NCBI GenBank assembly: GCA_963708795.1 | Contig: CAVPUH010000012.1 | Coordinates: 372,001 to 436,000, forward strand | Source: DAIQRJ01 sp963708795 | GTDB lineage: Bacteria > Actinomycetota > Actinomycetes > Propionibacteriales > DAIQRJ01 | Reading direction: 5' to 3' | DNA length: 64,000 nt | Part shown: one piece after another, positions 35,124 through 43,577 of the stretch | Layout: the number at the start of each line of letters is the position of its first letter | How positions within the stretch are numbered: the stretch's first letter is position 1 | Translations under genes and position numbers: made by a program | Notes under the pieces: model-generated | What the model saw: only the letters and a program-made list of their open reading frames with translations | Databases searched by the model: none | Told to the model about the DNA's origin: nothing

Positions 35124-35519
35124 ATGGACGACCTCGAGATCGACTGGTCGGCGCTGCGATCGGCGGCGATCGACGTCTCCGCCCGTGCCTACGTCCCGTA
35201 CTCGCACTTCCGGGTCGGCGCGGCTGCGCTCGTCGACGACGGTCGTGTCGTGGTCGGGTGCAACGTCGAGAACGCGTCGTACGGGTTGACGTTGTGCGCC
35301 GAGTGCTCGCTCGTCTCGGCACTGCACACCGGTGGTGGCGGCCGCCTGGTGGCCTTCACCTGCGTGGACGGGGCGGGCGCACCACTGATGCCGTGCGGCC
35401 GCTGCCGCCAACTGCTGTGGGAGCACGGCGGCCCCGAACTGTTGATCGCCACCGACCGCGGCGTCGTCCCGATGACCGAGGTCCTCCCGCACGCCTTCGA
35501 TGCCACCGACCTCGCATGA
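35124..35519 (+). CDS. cdd: Cytidine deaminase
   Basis: 131-residue zinc enzyme of pyrimidine salvage that converts (deoxy)cytidine to (deoxy)uridine. SARAYVPYSHFRVGAAALV is the usual start. VENASYGLTLCAECSLV has the zinc Cys and catalytic Glu of the tetrameric class, and MPCGRCRQLL has the other two zinc cysteines. It overlaps deoA by 4 nt (ATGA), and both belong to nucleoside breakdown. Confidence 0.96.
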   Translation: MDDLEIDWSALRSAAIDVSARAYVPYSHFRVGAAALVDDGRVVVGCNVENASYGLTLCAECSLVSALHTGGGGRLVAFTCVDGAGAPLMPCGRCRQLLWEHGGPELLIATDRGVVPMTEVLPHAFDATDLA

Positions 35520-36811
35520 CGCGTCACCACCCGCCGAACGCGATCGAGGTGATCCGCACCAAACGTGACGGTGGCCGGCTCAGCGACGAGCAGATCGATT
35601 GGGTCGTCCACGCCTACACCCACGGCGATGTCGCGGACGAGCAGATGTCGGCGCTGGCGATGGCGATCCTGTTGCAGGGAATGGATCCGGCCGAGACGCA
35701 GCGATGGACGGCGGCGATGATCGCGACCGGTCAGCGCCTCGACTTCGCCAACGCAGGGCTGGGCCGCCCGACCGTGGACAAGCATTCGACCGGTGGCGTC
35801 GGCGACAAGATCACGCTGCCCCTGGTTCCGTTGGTCGCCGCGTGCGGTGTCGCCGTCCCGCAGCTGTCGGGGCGCGGTCTCGGGCACACCGGCGGGACGC
35901 TCGACAAGCTGGAAGCGATCCCCGGCTGGCGATCCGACCTCGGCTACGACCAGATCGTGGCCCAGTTGCGCGACGTCGGTGCGGTGATCTGCGCGGCCAC
36001 CGGCGAGATCGCGCCGGCGGACCGGAAGCTGTACGCGCTGCGCGACGTGACCGGCACGGTGGAGTCGATCCCGTTGATCGCGAGTTCGATCATGAGCAAG
36101 AAGATCGCCGAGGGGACGACTGCTCTCGTGCTCGACGTGAAGGTCGGGTCCGGCGCGTTCATGAAGTCGATCGGGGATGCGACCGAGCTGGCCACGCGGA
36201 TGGTCGCACTGGGGGTCGATGCGGGGATGCGGACGGTCGCCTTGTTGACCCGGATGGACGTGCCCTTGGGTGGTTCGGCCGGCAATGCCCTGGAGGTGGC
36301 CGAGGCCGTCGACGTGCTCGCCGGGGGTGGACCGGCCGATGTCGTCGAGCTGACGATTGCGCTGGCCGCGGAGATGCTGGCGGCCGTCGGGGTCACCGGC
36401 GTGGACCCGGCCGAGAAGCTGGCGGACGGGTCGGCCATGGACGTGTGGCGGGCGCTGATCGCGGCGCAGGGCGGGGATCCGGCGGCGCCGTTGCCGGTGG
36501 CGTCCGAGCAGCACGTGGTGGTGGCCGGAGAGGACGGGTTCGTGACGGCGATGGACGCGTACGCCGTCGGCTTGGCCGCCTGGCGCCTCGGGGCCGGGCG
36601 GGAGCGGCAGGGGCACCCGGTGTCGGCCGGCGGGGGCGTCGAGATGCACGTGAAGCCGGGGGAGCGCGTGCGGCGGGGCGACCCGGTGTTCACGCTGCAC
36701 GCCGACGACGCGGCGAGGTTCGACGGTGCGTTGGCGGCGCTCGACGGGGAGTGGGCGGTCGGGGCGGACGCGCCGGCGAGGGTGGATCTGGTGATCGATC
36801 GGATCGGCTGA
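35516..36811 (+). CDS. deoA: Thymidine phosphorylase
   Basis: 431-residue nucleoside phosphorylase that releases thymine and 2-deoxyribose 1-phosphate. DKHSTGGVGDKITLPLVPLV is the family signature and phosphate loop. SGRGLGHTGGTLDKLEAIPG and IASSIMSKKIAEGTTALVLD line the active site, and the C-terminal domain starts near VMAGEDGFV-like sequence and ends in a biotin/lipoyl-like fold. ATG 35516 overlaps the cdd stop. The product feeds deoC through a phosphosugar mutase; both are elsewhere in this window. Confidence 0.95.
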   Translation: MTRHHPPNAIEVIRTKRDGGRLSDEQIDWVVHAYTHGDVADEQMSALAMAILLQGMDPAETQRWTAAMIATGQRLDFANAGLGRPTVDKHSTGGVGDKITLPLVPLVAACGVAVPQLSGRGLGHTGGTLDKLEAIPGWRSDLGYDQIVAQLRDVGAVICAATGEIAPADRKLYALRDVTGTVESIPLIASSIMSKKIAEGTTALVLDVKVGSGAFMKSIGDATELATRMVALGVDAGMRTVALLTRMDVPLGGSAGNALEVAEAVDVLAGGGPADVVELTIALAAEMLAAVGVTGVDPAEKLADGSAMDVWRALIAAQGGDPAAPLPVASEQHVVVAGEDGFVTAMDAYAVGLAAWRLGAGRERQGHPVSAGGGVEMHVKPGERVRRGDPVFTLHADDAARFDGALAALDGEWAVGADAPARVDLVIDRIG

Positions 36812-36886
36812 GCGGGCTTCGTCGAAGGCCGCCGCTCGGACCGACTTCACGTTGTCACAGGTCGTCGAGATGTCGGTGCGTTCGAA

Positions 36887-36892
36887 TAGAAT
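36887..36892 (+). promoter_or_regulatory. -10 hexamer TAGAAT, leaderless promoter
   Basis: TAGAAT followed by 6 nt and the ATG of the DUF222/HNH gene at 36899. It is one of the best -10 matches in the window. Confidence 0.5.
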
Positions 36893-36898
36893 CGAGAC

Positions 36899-38359
36899 AT
36901 GAAAGATCATGATGGCCGGCGGCCGATCGCCGGTTCCGGTGCCGTGTCTGCGCATGCCGTGTCCGAGCCTTCGGCGGTCGAGACCCTGGCGCAGCTGCCA
37001 CCGGTCGATCTCGTCCGGGGGCTGGCGGTGCTGGATCGACGCCAACTGTCCGGTGTCGATCTGAGGCACGTCCTGGCAGCCGAGGCACGGTTGCTCGCCT
37101 GGGTACAGGCCGGGATGGCGGCGACCGTGAACGAGTTGACGCTGTGCCCGCTCACTTCCCGGGTTCCGAACGCGCGGACCGATGACCCGCAGGAGTTCGC
37201 CGTGGAGGAGGTCGCCCTGATCCTGCGGGTGTCTCCGGGAACGGCCGGCCGGATCGTGGACGCGGCCTACGACGCGGTGGTGCGTCATCCCGGCCTGTGG
37301 CGGGCCTGGCGCGACGGCGAGGTGGATGCCCGGAAGGTCGCGGTCGTGGGTCGGGTGACGAGTCCGTCGACGGCAGAGCAAGCGTCGACCGTCGATCGCA
37401 TCCTGCTCGACCGGACGGCTCCGGCCGCTGGAGGGTGGAGCGCCTGGGAGCAGACGGTGCGGCAGGCACCGAGATCACTGCAGCACCGGGCGGAGGTCGC
37501 GCTCGCAGCAATCGACGCCGATGCGGGGTGGGTGCGAACAGCGTCGGCGCTCCAGCGTCGGCGACTCGTCGGTGGGGCAACCGAAGGCGTCCTGGGTGTC
37601 GCGTTCCTCGCCGGCTACGACCTGCCGATCGCCGACGTCGCGGCGGCGTACCAGCGGGTCGACGGGATCGCGCGGGGCATCAAGCGTGCCGGTGATGACC
37701 GGTTGCTGGATCAACTGCGAGGCGACGTGTTCATCGACCTCTTGCTGGGCAACGAGCCGCGGACGGACGGCTCCAGCAGTGCAGCAGTCCAGGCCAGCGG
37801 TGGCCGGGGAGTCGATCTGGTGGTGTCGGTCGAGGTGTTGGCCGACCTGGAGGCCTCGCTGAAAGTCGGTCGGACCGCTGAGGTGGCCGGGTTCGGGCTG
37901 GTCCCGGCTGACGTCGCCGCGCGGCTGGTGGCCGAGGCGGCTCGCCGGCCGAGTAGCTGGTGTCTGACCGGGGTCGAGGATGACGGACGGGTCGTCGCGC
38001 ACGTCCGCACTCAGCATGACCCCACGACGGCGATGCATGACTTCGTCGAGGGACGCGATCGCGAGTGCCGCTTCCCGGGCTGTGCCCGAGCGGTCGCCCG
38101 GTGCGATCAGGACCACACGATCCCGTGGGAAGCGGGCGGGCCCACGTGCCCGTGCAACCTGGCGCCTTTGTGTCGACGTCACCACCGCCTCAAACAGGCG
38201 CGCTGCTGGCGCGTTGAGATCGACCCGAACACCAACGACGCCGGCTGGACCTCCCCGCACGCCGTCCAGGTCGTCGATTTCGCCTGGCGAGGACAGCCCG
38301 CAAGCCGACAGAGAAGCGAACCTCCGCCATGGTCGATCGCCACCGCTCCGCCCTACTGA
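36899..38359 (+). CDS. DUF222 and HNH endonuclease domain protein
   Basis: 486 residues. The helical DUF222 region (about 30-330) has EVALILRVSPGTAGRIVD and SLQHRAEVALAAIDAD. The C-terminal HNH domain (about 380-430) reads CRFPGCARAVARCDQDHTIP, then CNLAPLCRRHHRLKQ, with Cys pairs for a zinc and the His residues of the active site. Such genes are highly multicopy in actinobacteria and have been suggested to be mobile; their role is uncertain. ATG 36899 follows TAGAAT by 6 nt. No flanking repeats were seen. Confidence 0.88.
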   Translation: MKDHDGRRPIAGSGAVSAHAVSEPSAVETLAQLPPVDLVRGLAVLDRRQLSGVDLRHVLAAEARLLAWVQAGMAATVNELTLCPLTSRVPNARTDDPQEFAVEEVALILRVSPGTAGRIVDAAYDAVVRHPGLWRAWRDGEVDARKVAVVGRVTSPSTAEQASTVDRILLDRTAPAAGGWSAWEQTVRQAPRSLQHRAEVALAAIDADAGWVRTASALQRRRLVGGATEGVLGVAFLAGYDLPIADVAAAYQRVDGIARGIKRAGDDRLLDQLRGDVFIDLLLGNEPRTDGSSSAAVQASGGRGVDLVVSVEVLADLEASLKVGRTAEVAGFGLVPADVAARLVAEAARRPSSWCLTGVEDDGRVVAHVRTQHDPTTAMHDFVEGRDRECRFPGCARAVARCDQDHTIPWEAGGPTCPCNLAPLCRRHHRLKQARCWRVEIDPNTNDAGWTSPHAVQVVDFAWRGQPASRQRSEPPPWSIATAPPY

Positions 38360-38462
38360 CCCCGAAGCGCAGGAAGCGCGCGTGGGCTCGATCACGTCCG
38401 ACGTGCAATATGGACAGCATCAATGTTGACGCTGTGAATCCGACCGCAGGATCGTCGCGAGC

Positions 38463-39686
38463 ATGACCACCACAGCCACATCGACGTCCTCCAACCAGAC
38501 GGCGATCGACGGTCTCATCGACGTCCCCCGCGGCCTGGCCGGGGTCGCGGTCGCCGAGACCGCGATCGGCGACGTCCGCGGGGGCGAGGGCTTCTACCAC
38601 TACCGGCAGTACGACGCGACCCAGCTGGCTCGACACCGCGGCCTCGAGGAGGTGTGGGCCCTGCTGGTCGACGGCGAACTGCCCGACCCGAACGGGTCCG
38701 CGGCCTTCGCGGCCGAACTCGTCCCGAGCCGCCGGCTGCCCGACTCCCTGGTCCCCGTCCTCCGTGCGGTCGCGGCCGCGACGACGGACCGGACGGATGC
38801 CCTCTCCGTTCTTCGGACGACGCTCTCGGCCGCCGGAACCACCTTCGGGCTGGCGCCGCTGTGGGACGGCGACGAGACCTCCCGGCGGGCCGACGTCCTG
38901 GCTGTCGCCGCGATCGTCCCGAGCCTCCTCGCCGCCGTCCACCGGCTGCGTCAGGGCCTCGACCCGATCCCGGCGCGTGACGACCTGGGCCACACGGCGA
39001 ACTACCTGTGGATGCTGCGAGGTGAGGAGCCTGCCGCGGCCGACGTCACGGCACTCCAGCGCTACCTCGTCACCACGGTCGACCACGGTTTCAACGCCTC
39101 CACCTTCACCGCCCGCGTCGTCGCCTCGACGGGCGCGGACGCGGCGGCCTGCTCCGTGGGCGGGATCGGCGCACTCTCCGGCCCACTGCACGGGGGAGCG
39201 CCCAGTCGCGCGCTCGACATGCTCGACGAGATCGGCACCCCCGACCGGGCCGAGCCGATGGTCCGCGCCAAGCTCGAGGCGGGCGAGCGCATCATGGGCT
39301 TCGGGCACGCGATCTACCGGGGCCCGGACCCGCGGTCGCTGCTGCTCCGCGAGACTGTCCAGGAACTCGCCGCCACCGCGCATCCTGACGACGCGGCGCT
39401 CGTCGAACTGGCCACCGCCGTGGAAGCCGCGACGCTCGACCTGCTGGCCGAGCTCCGTCCGAACAAGGCGATGGGCACGAACGTCGAGTTCTACGCAGGT
39501 GTCCTCATGCACATCGTCGGCGTGCCGCGCAGCCTGTTCTCGGCCACGTTCGGGGTCGCACGGAGCATCGGCTGGTCCGCGCACGTGCTCGAACAGACCC
39601 GGGATCGCAAGATCGTCCGGCCGAGTGCTCGTTACGTCGGCCCGTCGCCGTCCCGGTCGGGCGGGAACGGCGACGCTCCCGTGTAG
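38463..39686 (+). CDS. Citrate synthase (type 2)
   Basis: 407-residue citrate or 2-methylcitrate synthase. The N terminus has GLIDVPRGLAGVAVAETAIG. The active-site His residues are in GALSGPLHGGAPSRALDML and IMGFGHAIYRGPDPR, and the region TNVEFYAGVLMHIVG carries the catalytic acid. Its 3' end overlaps the second, convergent citrate synthase by 55 bp. With methylmalonyl-CoA mutase present, both citrate and methylcitrate functions are possible. No clear promoter hexamer was found close to ATG 38463. Confidence 0.9.
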   Translation: MTTTATSTSSNQTAIDGLIDVPRGLAGVAVAETAIGDVRGGEGFYHYRQYDATQLARHRGLEEVWALLVDGELPDPNGSAAFAAELVPSRRLPDSLVPVLRAVAAATTDRTDALSVLRTTLSAAGTTFGLAPLWDGDETSRRADVLAVAAIVPSLLAAVHRLRQGLDPIPARDDLGHTANYLWMLRGEEPAAADVTALQRYLVTTVDHGFNASTFTARVVASTGADAAACSVGGIGALSGPLHGGAPSRALDMLDEIGTPDRAEPMVRAKLEAGERIMGFGHAIYRGPDPRSLLLRETVQELAATAHPDDAALVELATAVEAATLDLLAELRPNKAMGTNVEFYAGVLMHIVGVPRSLFSATFGVARSIGWSAHVLEQTRDRKIVRPSARYVGPSPSRSGGNGDAPV

Positions 39687-40900
39687 ACCGCGCGCGGCCG
39701 GAATCTCAGCCGGTGCCGGTACTCCTCGATGGCGTGCCCGACGACGCCGGCGAGCCGGGCCAGCCCGAACACCAGCTCGCCCGCATCGTCGGGGAGCTCG
39801 GCGCAGACGACGAACGCCGCCAGGGCGAAGTCGACGTTCGCGTCGTGGCCGGTGAACCGTGTCCCGGCGGTCAACGTGGCGTCGACCAGCGGCCATCGTG
39901 GCGAGTCGAGATCCGCCACCAGGTCGAGCAGCGTCTCCGCCCGGGGGTCCGTCCCCACGTACACCTTGTGCCCGAAACCCGGGAGCGACGCGTCCGCCGC
40001 ACCCGCCGCCTCCGCCACGGCCGATCGCGGGTCGTCGGACCGGATCGCGGCCTGCAGCATGTGGGCGGCCGGCGTACTCGTGCGGCCGTGCAGCGACCCG
40101 CTCACGGCGGCCAGCCCGGCCAGAGCCACCAGGTACGGGTCGCTCCACGCACTCGCCGCCACTCTCGCGGCCAGCGTGGACGGCGCAAGCTCATGATCGG
40201 CGAGCAGCACCAGGGCCGCGTCCGCCGTCGCCAGCTCGGCGTCCGACGGTGCCCGCGGCGACAGCGACGCCCACAACCGGTGCACGATCCGTTCGCCCAC
40301 CGGGTCGCCGAGCCGCGGTTGCGCGTGGACGCCGGCCGCGATCATCGTGCGGCCCGCGGATCGCACGTGCTCCACCCGTCGGTCGGCTCGGGCCGGGTCG
40401 AAGCCGGCCGCCACGGTCAAGGCGAGCCTGGTGCGGTCCATCCGGGTCGTCGCCGGTCCGGTGGTCGCGGCCACGGCTGCCGAGATCGCCTCAGCGGTCG
40501 GCCCGTCCAGCGTCCACGGCCCGTCGTCGGGTGCGGTGTCCCACAGCAGCGCCGCCACGTCCTCGAACGTCGAGGTCCGCGCCAGAGCACCGGCGTCGTG
40601 ACCCCGGTAGTACAACCGGCCGGCCGGATCCAGCATCGTCAGCTCGGTCTCGACGTGCACCTCGAGGGCGCCCGCACGACCACCTCGTCGGTGCCGGGCC
40701 GCGACCTGCTCCACCGTGCGCCGATCGAACTCCGACCGTCGGCCACCGGTGCGGTCGGTCGCCGGGATCGCCTGCAGCAGACCACGGCTGACGTAGGCGT
40801 AGACCGTCTCGATCTTGACCCCGAGGATGTCGGCCGCCTGCGAGCTGCTGACGCGCGCCGACGTGCCCGGTCCCGGAGGCGGCGCTGCGCTCACGTTCAC
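39632..40900 (-). CDS. Citrate synthase with N-terminal helix-turn-helix
   Basis: 422 residues. The first 60 form a MerR/excisionase-type DNA-binding head: SQAADILGVKIETVYAYVSR, then GRRSEFDRRTVEQVA. The citrate synthase body follows, with LYYRGHDAGALA, SGSLHGRTSTPAAHML, GFGHKVYVGTDPRAE and NVDFALAAFVV, so the catalytic His, His and Asp are retained. GTG 40900 overlaps the stop of the PspC gene (GTGA), so translation is coupled to a membrane protein. Whether the head binds its own promoter is unknown. The 3' end overlaps the other citrate synthase. Confidence 0.88.
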   Translation of the reverse strand: MNVSAAPPPGPGTSARVSSSQAADILGVKIETVYAYVSRGLLQAIPATDRTGGRRSEFDRRTVEQVAARHRRGGRAGALEVHVETELTMLDPAGRLYYRGHDAGALARTSTFEDVAALLWDTAPDDGPWTLDGPTAEAISAAVAATTGPATTRMDRTRLALTVAAGFDPARADRRVEHVRSAGRTMIAAGVHAQPRLGDPVGERIVHRLWASLSPRAPSDAELATADAALVLLADHELAPSTLAARVAASAWSDPYLVALAGLAAVSGSLHGRTSTPAAHMLQAAIRSDDPRSAVAEAAGAADASLPGFGHKVYVGTDPRAETLLDLVADLDSPRWPLVDATLTAGTRFTGHDANVDFALAAFVVCAELPDDAGELVFGLARLAGVVGHAIEEYRHRLRFRPRAVYTGASPFPPDRDGDGPT

Positions 40901-41079
40901 TGCTGCGGAATGAAGATCCACAGCACGAGGTAGAGCAGGACCTGCGGGCCCGGCAGGAAGAGCGACGCGACGAAGAGCACGCGCACCACCCAGGGCGGTA
41001 CGTCGAAGCGCCGGGCGATGCCGACACACACCCCGGCGATCATCCGACCGTCTCGAGGGCGGACCAGACTCTGACTCAT
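40897..41079 (-). CDS. Small PspC-domain membrane protein
   Basis: 60 residues that are essentially one PspC domain: RPRDGRMIAGVCVGIARRFD followed by a hydrophobic stretch ending LYLVLWIFIPQQ. It resembles the head of the sensor kinase at the start of the window. ATG 41079 has AGAGAGG at good spacing. It is coupled by a 4-nt overlap to the citrate synthase with the HTH head. Confidence 0.85.
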   Translation of the reverse strand: MSQSLVRPRDGRMIAGVCVGIARRFDVPPWVVRVLFVASLFLPGPQVLLYLVLWIFIPQQ

Positions 41080-41196
41080 GGCGGATGCCTCTCTGTGAGG
41101 ATCCCCCGATCCTGGCACGGCCGGCCCAGCGCGCGTCGTGGCGGGGACGCTCAGCCGGCCCCAGGGTGAGAACGGTGGTGCGGTGGTCGGTGGTCT

Positions 41197-42063
41197 TCAG
41201 ACCCCGATCGGGTGCCACACCGTCTTCGTCTCGACGAACGTCGTCATCCGGGACAGGGCCGGGGCGTCGAGCCACTGCTCCTCGTCCCGCGCCGGCCGGC
41301 GAACCCGCTTGAGGTTGACGGCGGCGGCGCGTTCCCAGTCCGCGGCCTGTTCCGCGTCGGCAGCACCGGTGAGATCGATCCCCCCGACGCCTGTGTGCTC
41401 CGCCAGCCACGGCGCCACGGCAGCCGGGTCGGCGCTGAGCAGATTCACCACGCCGGCCGGCACGTCGCTGGTGGCGAGCACCTCGGCCAGGGTGAGCGCC
41501 GGCACCGGCCTGGGGCGGCTCGTGAGGACCACGGCGGTGTTGCCGGTCACGACGACCGGAGCCAGCACGCTGGTCAGCCCGAGCAGACTCGACCGAGCGG
41601 GGGCGACCACCGCGATCACTCCGGTCGGCTCTGGCACCGAGAAGTCGAAGTACGGGCCGGCCACCGGGTTCGCGCCGCCGACCACCTGTGCGAGCTTGTC
41701 CGCCCAGCCGGCGTACCAGACCCAGCGGTCGATGCTCGCGTCCACGAGTGCCGTCGCACGTGCACGGGTGCCGCCCTCGGCTGCGAACACGTCGGCGGCG
41801 AACTGATCGCGGCGGCCCTCGAGCACCTCGGCGACGCGATAGAGGATCTGCCCGCGGTTGTACGCCGTCCGCCCCGCCCACCCGGCTCCAGCCTTGGTGG
41901 CGGCCTCGACCGCGTCCCGGGCGTCCTTGCGGGTCGCGTCCGCGACGTTCGCCAGGAACCGGCCGCGGTGATCAGTGACCTCGTAGGTGCGGCCGGACTC
42001 ACTCCGTGGGAAGGCGCCACCCACGAACAGCTTGTACGTCTTGCGGACGTCGAGGCGGCTCAT
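41197..42063 (-). CDS. Truncated aldehyde dehydrogenase-like protein
   Basis: 288 residues corresponding to the N-terminal part of an aldehyde dehydrogenase. YKLFVGGAFPRSESGRTYEV and the cofactor region GVIAVVAPARSSLLGL are visible, but the catalytic Cys and general-base Glu motifs are absent. It overlaps the full-length enzyme gene by 4 nt (ATGA). Such long/short pairs next to deoC recur in actinobacteria, so this is probably a conserved partner or regulatory subunit and not recent decay; that is inference. Confidence 0.8.
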   Translation of the reverse strand: MSRLDVRKTYKLFVGGAFPRSESGRTYEVTDHRGRFLANVADATRKDARDAVEAATKAGAGWAGRTAYNRGQILYRVAEVLEGRRDQFAADVFAAEGGTRARATALVDASIDRWVWYAGWADKLAQVVGGANPVAGPYFDFSVPEPTGVIAVVAPARSSLLGLTSVLAPVVVTGNTAVVLTSRPRPVPALTLAEVLATSDVPAGVVNLLSADPAAVAPWLAEHTGVGGIDLTGAADAEQAADWERAAAVNLKRVRRPARDEEQWLDAPALSRMTTFVETKTVWHPIGV

Positions 42064-43517
42064 CGGTGCGCACCCTCGGTGTCGAGGTAGGCCGCCAGTC
42101 CGTGCCGGCCACCTTCGCGGCCGTAGCCCGACTCCTGGTAGCCGCCGAACGGGCTCGCGGGGTCGAATCGGTTGAACGTGTTCGCCCAGACCACGCCCGC
42201 TCTCAGCTTGTCGGCCATCCAGAGGATGCGGGAGCCCTTCTCGGTCCAGACGCCGGCGGAGAGCCCGTACGGCGTGTTGTTCGCCTTGCTCACCGCCTCG
42301 TCGGGGGTACGGAACGTCAGGACCGACAGGACCGGGCCGAAGATCTCCTCGCGGGCGATGCGATGCGACTGGCTGACGTCGGTGAAGACCGTGGGTGCGA
42401 AGAAGAAGCCCCTGTCAGGCAGCTGACAGGGCACGCTCCAGCGGGTGGCGCCCTCGTCCTCGCCGGCCGCGACCAGAGCGGTGATCCGGGCGAGTTGACC
42501 AGCGGAGTTGATGGCGCCGACGTCGGTGTTCTTGTCCAGGGGATCCCCGACCCGCAGCGTCGACATGCGTCGTTTCACCCGGTCGACCAGCTCCGCCGCC
42601 ACGTTCTCCTGCACGAGCAGTCGCGATCCCGCGCAGCACACCTGCCCCTGGTTGAAGAAGATCCCGTCGACGATGCCCTCGACGGCCTGATCGAGCGGGG
42701 CGTCGTCGAAGACGATGTTGGCTGCCTTGCCGCCGAGCTCCAGAGTCAGCGACGTCGACGTGCCGGCGACCGCGCGGGCGATGCTGCGCCCGACCTCGGT
42801 CGAGCCCGTGAACGCGACCTTGTCGACGCCCGGGTGGGCGACGAGAGCGGCCCCGGTCGCGCCGGCTCCGGTGACGATGTTCACCACCCCCGCGGGCAGG
42901 TCGGCCTGCTGGCAGATCTCGGCGAACAGCAGCGCCGTCAGCGATGTCGTCTCGGCCGGCTTGAGGACGACGGTGTTGCCGCACGCCAGCGCCGGGGCGA
43001 TCTTCCAGGCCAGCATCATCAGCGGGAAGTTCCAGGGGATCACCTGGGCGGCCACCCCGAGTGGCCGCGGGTCGGCCCCGTAGCCCGCGTACTCGAGCTT
43101 GTCCGCCCAGCCGGCGTGGTAGAAGAAGTGCGCGGCCGCCAGCGGCAGGTCGACGTCGCGCGACTCGCGGATCGGCTTGCCGTTGTCGATCGACTCCAGC
43201 ACGGCGAGTTCGCGGGCGCGCTCCTGGAGGATCCGGGCGATCCGGTACAGGTACTTGGCCCGCTCGGCACCCGGCATCCGCGCCCACACCCGGTCGTAGG
43301 CGGAGCGGGCCGCGGCCACCGCCCGATCGAGGTCGGCCGGTGCCGCGGTGGCGATCCGGGCCAGCGGCTCCTCGGTGGCCGGGTCGATCGTGGTGAACGG
43401 CGTCCCGGTGCCGTCGGTGAACGTCCCGTCGACGAACAGCCCGTAGCTCGGGGCGATCGACACGATCGATCGTGACTCCGGAGCGGGCGCGTAGTCGAAC
43501 GGGGCGAGTGCTGGCAC
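42060..43517 (-). CDS. Aldehyde dehydrogenase
   Basis: 485-residue NAD(P)-dependent enzyme. QVIPWNFPLMMLAWKIAPAL binds the cofactor, FTGSTEVG and LELGGKAANIV hold the general-base Glu, and FFNQGQVCCAGSR the catalytic Cys. It follows deoC, whose product is acetaldehyde plus glyceraldehyde 3-phosphate, so acetaldehyde oxidation is a likely role. The partner truncated protein is translated from an overlapping start. The length is normal. Confidence 0.92.
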   Translation of the reverse strand: MPALAPFDYAPAPESRSIVSIAPSYGLFVDGTFTDGTGTPFTTIDPATEEPLARIATAAPADLDRAVAAARSAYDRVWARMPGAERAKYLYRIARILQERARELAVLESIDNGKPIRESRDVDLPLAAAHFFYHAGWADKLEYAGYGADPRPLGVAAQVIPWNFPLMMLAWKIAPALACGNTVVLKPAETTSLTALLFAEICQQADLPAGVVNIVTGAGATGAALVAHPGVDKVAFTGSTEVGRSIARAVAGTSTSLTLELGGKAANIVFDDAPLDQAVEGIVDGIFFNQGQVCCAGSRLLVQENVAAELVDRVKRRMSTLRVGDPLDKNTDVGAINSAGQLARITALVAAGEDEGATRWSVPCQLPDRGFFFAPTVFTDVSQSHRIAREEIFGPVLSVLTFRTPDEAVSKANNTPYGLSAGVWTEKGSRILWMADKLRAGVVWANTFNRFDPASPFGGYQESGYGREGGRHGLAAYLDTEGAHR

Positions 43518-43577
43518 GGGGATTCGGGCTCCTCCGGTGGGTAGGTAGGTGCAGGCGTCGGGGCGGTTACTGCTGGA

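Noticed and set aside
41197..42063. Short aldehyde dehydrogenase as a frameshifted full-length gene
   Set aside because: No continuation of the catalytic domain is found in other frames downstream, and the gene ends cleanly.
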